The position numbers and the translations under genes were made by a program. Positions 1 to 6,154 of a DNA stretch of 13,263 bases are shown one piece after another. The notes below the pieces were generated by a model, which did not search any database, was not told the DNA's origin, and saw only the letters and a program-made list of their open reading frames with translations. Numbering within the stretch: the first letter of the stretch is position 1; each line of letters opens with the position of its first letter. Source of the DNA: an uncultured Eubacteriales bacterium (GTDB taxonomy: Bacteria; Bacillota; Clostridia; Oscillospirales; CAG-272); NCBI GenBank assembly GCA_900548735.1, contig URMC01000046.1, positions 1-13,263 on the forward strand, given 5' to 3'.

Positions 1-496
1 CGACTATCTCGGCGCGACGGTGCAGATCATCCCCCACATCACCAATGAGATCAAAGAGCGCGTCTACGCCATGGCGGGCGACGACGTCGACGTCGTCATC
101 AGCGAGATCGGCGGCACCGTCGGCGACATCGAAAGCCAGCCGTTTCTGGAGGCGGTGCGTCAGATCTCGCTGGAAGTAGGCAGAGAAAACAGCCTCTTTA
201 TTCACGTCACACTGGTGCCGTTCCTGCGCGGGTCGGACGAGCATAAGTCCAAACCCACCCAGCACTCGGTCAAGGAGTTGCGCGGGATGGGCATCAATCC
301 CGGTATCATTATTCTGCGTTGTGACGAGCCGCTGGAGGAATCCATTTTCCGCAAAATTTCCATGTTCTGTAATGTCAAGCCGGACTGTGTGATCGAAAAC
401 CTGACCCTGCCAGTGCTCTACGAAGCGCCGATCATGCTGGAAAAGAGCCATTTCTCCGAAATCGTGTGCCGGGAACTGGGGATTGACGCGCATTGA
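1..496 (+). CDS. pyrG: CTP synthase, synthetase (amidoligase) domain, 5'-truncated and frameshifted
   Basis: CTP synthase makes CTP from UTP, ATP and glutamine in the cytoplasm, the last step of pyrimidine nucleotide synthesis. The frame is open from base 2 at the window edge, so the 5' end (P-loop region and start) is missing. Visible synthetase-domain hallmarks are ISEIGGTVGDIESQPFLEA, the RGSDEHKSKPTQHSVKELR stretch and LPVLYEAPIMLE, all typical of PyrG. The frame stops at TGA 494-496, just where the linker to the glutaminase domain should begin. The rest of the protein continues in the +1 frame from about base 483. A one-base surplus, most simply in GGGG at 478-481, explains the break: with three Gs the join reads CRELGLTRIDLSEWN, a normal PyrG linker. 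I regard both pieces as one gene with either a sequencing/assembly error or a very recent mutation. Confidence 0.95.
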   Translation, partial: DYLGATVQIIPHITNEIKERVYAMAGDDVDVVISEIGGTVGDIESQPFLEAVRQISLEVGRENSLFIHVTLVPFLRGSDEHKSKPTQHSVKELRGMGINPGIIILRCDEPLEESIFRKISMFCNVKPDCVIENLTLPVLYEAPIMLEKSHFSEIVCRELGIDAH

Positions 497-1286
497 CCTG
501 AGCGAATGGAACGAAATGCTGGAGCGCAATCACAACCGCGACAAAACGGTGCAGATCGCGCTGGTCGGCAAATATTTGCAACTGCATGACTCATATCTTT
601 CCGTGGCGGAGGCACTGCGCCACGCGGGATACGTGCACGGGACCCATGTCAAAATCAAATGGGTGGATTCCGAGACCGTGACCAAAGAAAATGTGGAGGA
701 GATTCTCTCCGATTGCAACGGCGTGGTCGTGCCGGGCGGCTTCGGCAACCGGGGGATTGAGGGCAAGATTGTGACAGCGGATTACTGCCGCACGCACAAT
801 CTGCCGTATCTTGGTATCTGCCTTGGCATGCAGATTGCCGTGATTGCCTTTGCCCGCGAAGTGCTTGGGTGGAAGGATGCCAATTCCGGCGAATTCAACC
901 CGGATTCTACGCATAAAGTGATTGACTTTCTGCCCGATCAGAACGATGAAGTGGCAAAGGGCGGCACGCTCCGCCTCGGCGCATATCCTTGCACCGTGCG
1001 CACCGGCACGCAGATGTATCGTTGCTACGGTAAGACCGAAATTTCGGAACGGCACCGCCACCGCTATGAGTTCAACAACGAGTACCGCAAGGAACTGACC
1101 GACGCAGGGCTTGTGGTCAGCGGCACGTCTCCGGACGAATACATTGTGGAGACGGTGGAGATTCCGGAAAACGATTTCTATGTCGGCGTGCAGTTCCACC
1201 CCGAATTTAAGAGCCGCCCGAATAAAGCGCATCCCCTGTTTTTGGGTCTGGTCGGCTCCGCGCTGAAAAATCAGGAGAAAAAATAA
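483..1286 (+). CDS. pyrG: CTP synthase, glutamine amidotransferase domain (continuation after frameshift)
   Basis: This is the C-terminal half of PyrG, a class I glutamine amidotransferase that hydrolyses glutamine and channels ammonia to the synthetase domain. The frame can be opened at TTG 483, giving 267 residues, but no Shine-Dalgarno precedes it, so I do not believe it is a separate start. Seen directly: the linker DLSEWNEMLER, then VALVGKY-type sequence (IALVGKYLQLHDSYLSVAEAL), the oxyanion segment VPGGFGNRGIEGKI, the nucleophile elbow LGICLGMQ with Cys113 (bases 819-821), and GVQFHPEFKSRP carrying the catalytic His239 and Glu241. The whole triad is intact, which argues against long-standing decay. 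The gene ends with TAA directly before a strong terminator. Identity is very sure; only the nature of the frame break is open. Confidence 0.95.
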   Translation: MTRIDLSEWNEMLERNHNRDKTVQIALVGKYLQLHDSYLSVAEALRHAGYVHGTHVKIKWVDSETVTKENVEEILSDCNGVVVPGGFGNRGIEGKIVTADYCRTHNLPYLGICLGMQIAVIAFAREVLGWKDANSGEFNPDSTHKVIDFLPDQNDEVAKGGTLRLGAYPCTVRTGTQMYRCYGKTEISERHRHRYEFNNEYRKELTDAGLVVSGTSPDEYIVETVEIPENDFYVGVQFHPEFKSRPNKAHPLFLGLVGSALKNQEKK

Positions 1287-1326
1287 AAAACGTCGGGGGG
1301 ACTCAAAAAGAGCCCCCCCGACGTTT
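1287..1326 (+). terminator. Intrinsic terminator of pyrG
   Basis: Arms 1287-1304 and 1309-1326 are complementary over 18 positions with one mismatch, around an AAAA loop. The GC core is a CGTCGGGGGG / CCCCCCCGACG-type stem and the outer part is A/T, giving the final TTTT. It starts immediately after the pyrG stop codon. Confidence 0.93.
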
Positions 1327-1349
1327 TCGGAGAAATATAAAAAATCCAC

Positions 1350-1378
1350 TTGACAAACGCCGAAAGGTCTGCTATAAT
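1350..1378 (+). promoter_or_regulatory. Sigma-A promoter of the T-box/trpB unit
   Basis: TTGACA at 1350-1355 and TATAAT at 1373-1378 are both perfect consensus with a 17-bp spacer. Transcription should start near 1385, just before the T-box stem I. A consensus promoter fits control by attenuation rather than at initiation. Confidence 0.92.
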
Positions 1379-1384
1379 GCAGAA

Positions 1385-1645
1385 AACCGTTGAGGAAGAA
1401 AAGTAGACTTGCCCCTTTTTCGACAGAGAGCCGCAGGCGGTGGAATTGCGGTGGAAAATGCAAAGCCGAATGGGCTTCCGAGGGCGAACCGAAACGATCG
1501 GAGTAGGGGAGACGGAGGGGTTCTCCGTTATCAAAACCGGCATATTTTTTGTATGCGTAAGCGGGCGCATTGCGTCAAGCCGGGTGGCACCGCAGGATTT
1601 TCGTCCTGTCCCAGCAGATATTTTCTGCCGGGGCATTTTTTTTGC
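1385..1645 (+). promoter_or_regulatory. T-box riboswitch, tryptophan specifier (UGG)
   Basis: This leader binds uncharged tRNA and then allows readthrough of its own terminator. Seen in order: AGGA and AGTA of the stem I base motif (about 1393-1406); AGAGAG followed by a GGTGGAA-type distal loop (about 1424-1460); and the specifier context GAA-TGG-GC with UGG at 1471-1473, the tryptophan codon. Next come small stem II/III hairpins, then the canonical T-box GGGTGGCACCGC at 1582-1593 with the antiterminator arm GTCCTGTCCC. The acceptor-binding bulge reads UGGC, which pairs with a tRNA ending GCCA, as expected for bacterial tRNA-Trp with a G discriminator. Specifier, bulge and the downstream tryptophan synthase gene agree with one another. 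The exact 5' end is inferred from the promoter. Confidence 0.93.
1609..1643 (+). terminator. T-box terminator hairpin upstream of trpB
   Basis: TCCCAGCAG (1609-1617) pairs with CTGCCGGGG (1625-1633) with one mismatch and one G-U pair, followed by eight T at 1636-1643. The left arm overlaps the T-box GTCCTGTCCC segment needed for the antiterminator, so the two structures exclude each other, as in other transcriptional T-boxes. Confidence 0.85.
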
Positions 1646-1682
1646 TTTTTGCTCCGACGGATTTCGGAAAGGAGAAAGCAAT

Positions 1683-3053
1683 ATGAAACATGGTGAAATC
1701 CCGTACAAGATCTTCCTTACGGAAAGCGAAATGCCGTCGGCATGGTATAATCTGCGTGCCGATATGAAGAAAAAGCCCGCTCCGCTGTTACACCCCGTCA
1801 CGCATCTGCCGATGACGCAAAAAGATCTTTCGGCGGTGTTTTGCGAGGAGCTCGCAAAGCAGGAACTGGATGAGACCACTCCGTATATTCCGATTCCGAC
1901 AGAGATCCGCGATTTCTATCGGATGTATCGCCCGTCACCTTTGGTGCGCGCCTATTGCCTGGAAGAAAAACTGAATACCCCGGCAAAGATTTACTACAAA
2001 TTTGAGGGGAACAATACCAGCGGTTCTCATAAGCTCAATTCCGCTATTGCACAGGCATATTACGCCAAAAAGCAGGGGCTTGCAGGCGTGACCACCGAAA
2101 CCGGTGCCGGGCAGTGGGGCACGGCGCTGTCCATGGCGTGCGCCTATTTCGGATTGGACTGCCGGGTGTTTATGGTGAAATGCTCCTATGAGCAAAAGCC
2201 TTTCCGCCGGGAGGTTATGCGCACTTACGGTGCCGATGTGACTCCGTCCCCGTCTGCACAGACGCAGGTCGGCAGAAAAATTCTTGCCGCACATCCGGAT
2301 ACGACCGGCAGTCTTGGGTGCGCCATTTCGGAAGCGGTGGAGACGGCGGCGCATACGCCGGGATACCGGTATGTGCTTGGCAGCGTGCTGAATCAGGTGA
2401 TGCTGCATCAATCGGTGATCGGGCTGGAAGCCAAGGCGGCGCTTGACCGGTACGGCGTAAAGCCGGACGTAATCATCGGTTGCGCCGGGGGCGGATCCAA
2501 TCTCGGCGGGTTGATTGCACCTTTTATGGGGCAAAAGCTGCGCAAAGAGGCGGATTATCGTTTCGTGGCAGTGGAACCCGCTTCCTGCCCCAGCCTGACG
2601 CGCGGCACATACGCCTATGATTATTGTGATACGGGTATGGTCTGCCCCCTGGCAAAAATGTATACGTTGGGCAGTGGTTTCATTCCTGCCGCCAACCATG
2701 CCGGCGGGCTTCGTTATCACGGAATGAGCACTACGCTTTCCGAGTTGTATGACGAGGGGCTGATGGAGGCGGTTTCCGTGCGGCAGACAGACGTTTTCGA
2801 GGCGGCAGAGCAATTTGCCCGTGTGGAGGGGATTCTGCCGGCGCCCGAAAGTGCACATGCCATCCGTGTAGCGATGGACGAAGCGCTGAAGTGTCGGGAA
2901 ACCGGGGAAGAAAAGACGATTCTTTTCGGATTGACGGGCACCGGATATTTTGATATGTTGGCATATGAGCGGTTTCATGACGGCAAAATGACGGACTATA
3001 TTCCCTCCGACAAAGAGCTTGCGGAATATCGGGAAAGCCTGCCAAAACTGTAA
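1683..3053 (+). CDS. trpB: TrpB2-type tryptophan synthase beta chain (PLP enzyme)
   Basis: The 456-residue product condenses indole with L-serine to tryptophan using PLP. Several features mark the TrpB2 (TrpB-like) branch rather than the usual ~400-residue TrpB1: the long N-terminal extension with MPSAWYNLRADM and LHPVTHLPMT, the RPSPLVRA motif, and KFEGNNTSGSHKLNSA with the Schiff-base Lys117. TETGAGQWG follows, and the phosphate-binding GGGSN lies at about 269-273. The C-terminal GLTGTGYFDM is also family-typical. An open frame reaches back to 1440, but ATG 1683 is the start because AAAGGAG lies at 1668-1674 and the region before it is the riboswitch. No trpA or other trp gene is adjacent, so it stands alone under Trp T-box control. 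TrpB2 enzymes are thought to salvage free indole or to work with a distant TrpA; which applies here is not visible. Confidence 0.95.
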   Translation: MKHGEIPYKIFLTESEMPSAWYNLRADMKKKPAPLLHPVTHLPMTQKDLSAVFCEELAKQELDETTPYIPIPTEIRDFYRMYRPSPLVRAYCLEEKLNTPAKIYYKFEGNNTSGSHKLNSAIAQAYYAKKQGLAGVTTETGAGQWGTALSMACAYFGLDCRVFMVKCSYEQKPFRREVMRTYGADVTPSPSAQTQVGRKILAAHPDTTGSLGCAISEAVETAAHTPGYRYVLGSVLNQVMLHQSVIGLEAKAALDRYGVKPDVIIGCAGGGSNLGGLIAPFMGQKLRKEADYRFVAVEPASCPSLTRGTYAYDYCDTGMVCPLAKMYTLGSGFIPAANHAGGLRYHGMSTTLSELYDEGLMEAVSVRQTDVFEAAEQFARVEGILPAPESAHAIRVAMDEALKCRETGEEKTILFGLTGTGYFDMLAYERFHDGKMTDYIPSDKELAEYRESLPKL

Positions 3054-3063
3054 CTCACTTTTT

Positions 3064-3100
3064 AATAAGCGTCCCCCTGTTTTACAGGGGGACGCTTATT
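3064..3100. terminator. Bidirectional terminator between trpB and cotJC
   Basis: A perfect 16-bp stem (3064-3079 with 3085-3100) around a TTTTA loop has the core GCGTCCCCCTG and A/T-rich ends on both sides. It lies between convergent stop codons and can serve both strands. Confidence 0.93.
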
Positions 3101-3107
3101 ATTTGAT

Positions 3108-3704
3108 TTATCGGTCGAACTCCGGGTTGACCGCATAAAAGTTTTTGCTGTCCAGTTGATCCTGGGCGATACGCAGCGCGTCGCCAAAGCGCTGATAGTG
3201 CACGATTTCGCGCTCCCGCAGGAATTTGATAGGGTCGCGCACGTCCGGGTCGTCGCAAAGGCGCAGAATGTTATCATAAGTCGTGCGTGCCTTTTGCTCT
3301 GCGGCAAGGTCTTCGTTCAGATCGGTGATCAGGTCGCCCTTTACGCCCACGTATTTCATATCAAACGGTACACCGGAGGCGGCAATCGGGTATACGCCGG
3401 TGGTGTGATCTACAAAATAGGTGGCAAACGGAGAGGTTTCAATCTCCTCCGGCGAGAGATTGCGCGTCAGCTGATACAGGATTGCCGCCACAATCTCCAG
3501 GTGAGCCAGTTCCTCGGTTCCTACGTCGGTTAAGATCCCCGTGACCTTGGAAAAAGGGCAGGAGTAGCGCTGGTGCAGATAGCGCAGGGAGGCGCCGAGT
3601 TCTCCGTCAGGACCCCCTAACTGCGAAATGATGATCTGCGCGGTGCGCGGATTGGGATTTTTGATTTTGACGGGATATTGCAGTTTTTTGTCATAGATCC
3701 ACAT
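3108..3704 (-). CDS. cotJC: Spore coat protein CotJC (manganese catalase family)
   Basis: The 198-residue protein belongs to the manganese-catalase-like ferritin superfamily and is built into the spore coat in Bacillus and Clostridia. It starts MWIYDKKLQYPV, typical for CotJC. Candidate di-manganese ligands are present in family order: Glu35 (GGPDGELGAS), Glu65 and His68 (EELAHLE), Glu136 (AAEQKAR), Glu166 and His169 (REIVHYQRF). The enzyme could therefore be active against peroxide. ATG 3702-3704 is preceded by a very strong AAGGAGGGG site that overlaps the cotJB stop codon, so the two genes are translationally close (12-bp gap). It is the last gene of the operon and ends at the shared terminator. 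Expression is expected in the mother cell during sporulation from knowledge of the family, not from a motif I can see. Confidence 0.96.
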   Translation of the reverse strand: MWIYDKKLQYPVKIKNPNPRTAQIIISQLGGPDGELGASLRYLHQRYSCPFSKVTGILTDVGTEELAHLEIVAAILYQLTRNLSPEEIETSPFATYFVDHTTGVYPIAASGVPFDMKYVGVKGDLITDLNEDLAAEQKARTTYDNILRLCDDPDVRDPIKFLREREIVHYQRFGDALRIAQDQLDSKNFYAVNPEFDR

Positions 3705-3716
3705 AAACGCCCCTCC

Positions 3717-4025
3717 TTAGTTTGCGTCGGGTTCCCACGGCCAGGGACCCTCGTTCCAGCGGAATCGGTTTGCGGTGCCTTCCGTTGCACGAAGCGGCGG
3801 GCACCCGGCACTTTCCATCAGGGTAACCAGTTCTTCCCGATCTGTGTTCAGCTTTCGGAAATATGCCAGCGCCCGTGTGTCGTCCGGGTAGGCGTCCAGG
3901 TACAAAAGCGTGTCAACCATCGAAAAGTCGATTGCCTGCAAACGCAATTTCAACTCCCGGCAGTTTACGGTCGGTTGCGGGCGCGTTCCGGCGGCGCGGG
4001 AGGGGAAGCGGAAGACCCGGTTCAT
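3717..4025 (-). CDS. cotJB: Spore coat protein CotJB
   Basis: The 102-residue product matches the CotJB family: a central LQAIDFSMVDTLLYLDAYPDD segment (helical LDxxLYLDxHPxD pattern), an ALAYFRKL helix, and the diagnostic Trp/Pro-rich end NEGPWPWEPDAN. The family is usually about 80-100 residues. CotJB is needed with CotJA and CotJC for coat assembly in Bacillus subtilis; its biochemical activity is unknown. The start codon overlaps the cotJA stop as ATGA (4022-4025), so translation is coupled. The N-terminal 20 residues are basic and weakly conserved-looking. Confidence 0.93.
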   Translation of the reverse strand: MNRVFRFPSRAAGTRPQPTVNCRELKLRLQAIDFSMVDTLLYLDAYPDDTRALAYFRKLNTDREELVTLMESAGCPPLRATEGTANRFRWNEGPWPWEPDAN

Positions 4026-4267
4026 ACGTTGCCTCCTTTCGCTACGCTCATACCGTGAAACGGCAGGTTCAGATCGTGGAAGATTGTGCCCGTGTGCAGG
4101 GCGCTTTCCGGGTCATAGATGTTGCCAAAGGTCTGCATGGGCGTGTAGACCATCGCATGCGGGAACGTGCAACGCCCGAAAACGGCGCGCGCATCACATT
4201 CCTGCATCGCGGTATTTTCTCCCTGCTGGCGCGAGGGCTCTGTGTTTGTCATGCTGTCCGGATACAT
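4022..4267 (-). CDS. cotJA: Spore coat associated protein CotJA
   Basis: The 81-residue product has the CotJA end pattern: VYTPMQTFGNIYDPESALHTGTIFHDLNLPFHG resembles the family's YVPxQ...YxPxxALxxGTxFPxLxxPY. I place the start at ATG 4265-4267, because AAAGGTGG at 4273-4280 is spaced 5 bases from it. A GTG three codons upstream (4274-4276) lies inside that site and is unlikely. The first ~25 residues, rich in Gln, Glu and Ser, are variable in the family. It is the first gene of the cotJABC operon. No convincing sporulation sigma-factor promoter could be picked in the ~150 bp upstream. A GC-rich hairpin (GCCG CAAG CGGC, around 4303-4314) falls in the leader. Confidence 0.85.
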   Translation of the reverse strand: MYPDSMTNTEPSRQQGENTAMQECDARAVFGRCTFPHAMVYTPMQTFGNIYDPESALHTGTIFHDLNLPFHGMSVAKGGNV

Positions 4268-4414
4268 AAAAACCACCTTTCCAAGTTGATGTGCCGCAAG
4301 CGGCGCGGAAGCGTACTTCCATATTCAGCATATGAGCGATGGGTCGGATTTTGTTCTTTTTTGGCGAAATCCGGTGGAAATGAAAATTCCTGCCCGTAAA
4401 ATTTCAAAAGCCGC

Positions 4415-4443
4415 TTGAAAGAAATACCGCTTTGTGCTATAAT
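4415..4443 (+). promoter_or_regulatory. Sigma-A promoter of asnS
   Basis: TTGAAA at 4415-4420 and TATAAT at 4438-4443 with a 17-bp spacer. The leader to the asnS start is under 45 bases, so there is no room for a T-box or other long attenuator. Confidence 0.85.
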
Positions 4444-4490
4444 AATATAAATATTTCAATACCGGGTCATCCCGGAAAAAGAGGCGGAAA

Positions 4491-5867
4491 ATGAAACACA
4501 CAGACATCCGGGAGATTTTTGCCGATCCCGCGGCACTTGAGGGCAAAAGCGTTACGGTTTGCGGCTGGGTACGCACCGCGCGCGATTCCAAAAACATTTC
4601 GTTTATCGAACTGAATGACGGCACGGCGTTCCGCAACCTGCAACTGGTGCTGGATAAAACAAAATTGACAGAGGACGCCTATAAAGACGTGATGGTGGTT
4701 GGCGCTTCGCTGACGGCGAACGGCAAATTGGTACTCTCGGAGCGCAACGGCTGCGAGTTGGAGGTTGAGGAAATCAAACTGCTTGGCGGTTGCCCTGCGG
4801 ATTATCCATTGCAGAAAAAGGGTCATTCGTTGGAGTTTTTACGCACTATCCCGCATCTGCGCCCCCGCACGCGCCTGTTTGAGGCGGTGTTTGCCGTGCG
4901 TGACCAACTTTCCCAGGCTGTGCATCAGTATTTCCATTCCCACGGCTATCGCTATGTGCATGCGCCGATTATCACCGGCAGTGACTGCGAGGGCGCGGGT
5001 GAGATGTTCCGCGTAACGACAAGAGCATGGAATGAAAAATGCGCCACAGAAGAAGAGTATTATGCCGGCGATTTCTTCGGCAAAAAGGCAGGGCTGACGG
5101 TTTCCGCCCAGTTGGAGGGCGAAATGGCGGCGATGGGTCTTGGCAGAATTTATACCTTTGGACCTACCTTCCGTGCGGAGCACAGCAATACCACGCGCCA
5201 TGCGGCGGAGTTCTGGCAGATTGAGCCGGAGGTTTGCTTTGCCGACATCAACGATATTATTGAAATCGCGGAGGACTTTATCAAGTCCATCATTCGCAAC
5301 GTGATGGAAAACTGCCCGGACGAATTGGCGTTCTGCAACCAGTGGGTGGAGAAAGGGCTGATTGACAAGCTGAACCATGTGCTGAACAGCGAGTTCGGCA
5401 AGGTGACCTATACCGAAGCAGTGGAAATTCTGAAGAAATCCGGTAAAGAATTCAAATATCCCGTAGAGTGGGGCAGTGACCTGCAAACCGAGCACGAAAA
5501 GTACCTGACCGAAGAGCATTTCGGCAAGCCCCTTTTCGTGGTGGACTACCCGGCGGATATCAAGGCGTTTTATATGAAACGGAATCCGGACGGTAAAACC
5601 GTTGCGGCAACCGATCTTTTGGTGCCCGGCATCGGTGAGATCATCGGGTGCAGCGAACGTGAGGCAGACCTGGAAAAGCTGAAAGAGGCGATGACGGTGC
5701 GCAATATGCCGCTTGACGCCTATGAACAGTATCTGGACACCAGAAAATACGGCAGTGTACCGCACAGCGGTTTCGGGCTTGGTTTTGACCGGATGTTGAT
5801 GTATGTAACCGGCATTTCCAATATCCGGGATACGCTCCTGTTCCCCCGCACGGTAGGCGCGCTTTAA
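4491..5867 (+). CDS. asnS: Asparaginyl-tRNA synthetase
   Basis: This class IIb synthetase charges tRNA-Asn with asparagine in the cytoplasm. Its 458 residues match the usual ~460. The N-terminal OB-fold anticodon-binding domain is seen at about 18-110 (VTVCGWVRTARDSKNISFIEL). The catalytic core follows with motif 2, TFRAEHSNTTRHAAEFWQIE (around 226-245), and motif 3, GFGLGFDRMLMYVTG (427-441, ATP-binding Arg434), ending FPRTVGAL. The EFWQIE and SNTTRHAAE wording marks AsnRS rather than AspRS. The start ATG 4491 follows a modest GAGGCGGAAA ribosome site. It is a single-gene unit with its own promoter and terminator. Having AsnRS means direct Asn-tRNA formation is available. Confidence 0.97.
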   Translation: MKHTDIREIFADPAALEGKSVTVCGWVRTARDSKNISFIELNDGTAFRNLQLVLDKTKLTEDAYKDVMVVGASLTANGKLVLSERNGCELEVEEIKLLGGCPADYPLQKKGHSLEFLRTIPHLRPRTRLFEAVFAVRDQLSQAVHQYFHSHGYRYVHAPIITGSDCEGAGEMFRVTTRAWNEKCATEEEYYAGDFFGKKAGLTVSAQLEGEMAAMGLGRIYTFGPTFRAEHSNTTRHAAEFWQIEPEVCFADINDIIEIAEDFIKSIIRNVMENCPDELAFCNQWVEKGLIDKLNHVLNSEFGKVTYTEAVEILKKSGKEFKYPVEWGSDLQTEHEKYLTEEHFGKPLFVVDYPADIKAFYMKRNPDGKTVAATDLLVPGIGEIIGCSEREADLEKLKEAMTVRNMPLDAYEQYLDTRKYGSVPHSGFGLGFDRMLMYVTGISNIRDTLLFPRTVGAL

Positions 5868-5875
5868 TCACCATC

Positions 5876-5905
5876 AAAAAAAGCACCCGTTCCGGGTGCT
5901 TTTTT
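5876..5905 (+). terminator. Intrinsic terminator of asnS
   Basis: AAAAAAAGCACCCG (5876-5889) pairs with CGGGTGCTTTTTT (5893-5905) across a 3-base loop, ending in six T, 8 bases after the asnS stop. Confidence 0.94.
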
Positions 5906-5966
5906 GATTGTCTGTGCTTGTTTGCAGACAATTTTGCGGTGATATTTGAAGCATAAATCGCGTCCC

Positions 5967-6120
5967 AAAGGCTCCCTTGTGTAAAGGGAGCTGGCGCGAC
6001 AGCGCCTGAGGAATTGTAAAAGCGCGGAGGTTGCAGAGTAGAAAAAGAAGATAGTTTCTGTCAGGTACAATCCCTCCGTCACGCTACGCGTGCCACCTCC
6101 CTTTACACAAGGGAGGCTTT
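5967..6120. repeat. Structured inverted-repeat element (MITE/REP-like), about 154 bp
   Basis: The ends are imperfect inverted repeats of at least 30 bp, weakly continuing to ~55 bp: AAAGGCTCCCTTGTGTAAAG at 5967 matches the complement of the right end near 6120. Each arm is itself palindromic. Left hairpins are GCTCCCTT/AAGGGAGC (5971-5991) and GGCGC/GCGCC (5993-6006). Right hairpins are CACGC/GCGTG (6080-6092) and CCTCCCTT/AAGGGAGG (6096-6116). The centre (~6010-6070) is unpaired and A-rich. There is no ORF of note inside. I recall similar CTCCCTTGTGTAAAGGGAG elements scattered in gut Clostridia genomes, but cannot verify copies here, since the window has only one. The right end, hairpin plus CTTTTATTT, also looks like a plus-strand terminator. 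No clear target-site duplication was found. Confidence 0.85.
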
Positions 6121-6154
6121 TATTTACCCCCTATACGGTGCGCAAAACAGAGGA

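Noticed and set aside
591..1463. Long open frame on the minus strand (290 codons) opposite pyrG
   Set aside because: It is antisense to the highly conserved PyrG glutaminase domain and crosses the pyrG terminator and the trpB promoter. Its translation has no recognisable family and there is no ribosome site.
1440..1682. Upstream extension of the trpB reading frame to 1440
   Set aside because: The stretch is the T-box leader with its terminator. The ribosome site AAAGGAG and family alignment place the start at 1683.
1935..2978. 347-codon open frame on the minus strand opposite trpB
   Set aside because: It is a shadow of the TrpB2 coding sequence in GC-rich DNA, with no family features in translation.
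4327..4334. CATATGCT on the minus strand as a sigma-E -10 box for cotJ
   Set aside because: Only five of eight positions match and no acceptable -35 lies at the right distance.
4444..4490. T-box or other amino-acid attenuator before asnS
   Set aside because: The leader is under 50 bases and has no T-box GGGTGGNACCGC motif or terminator.
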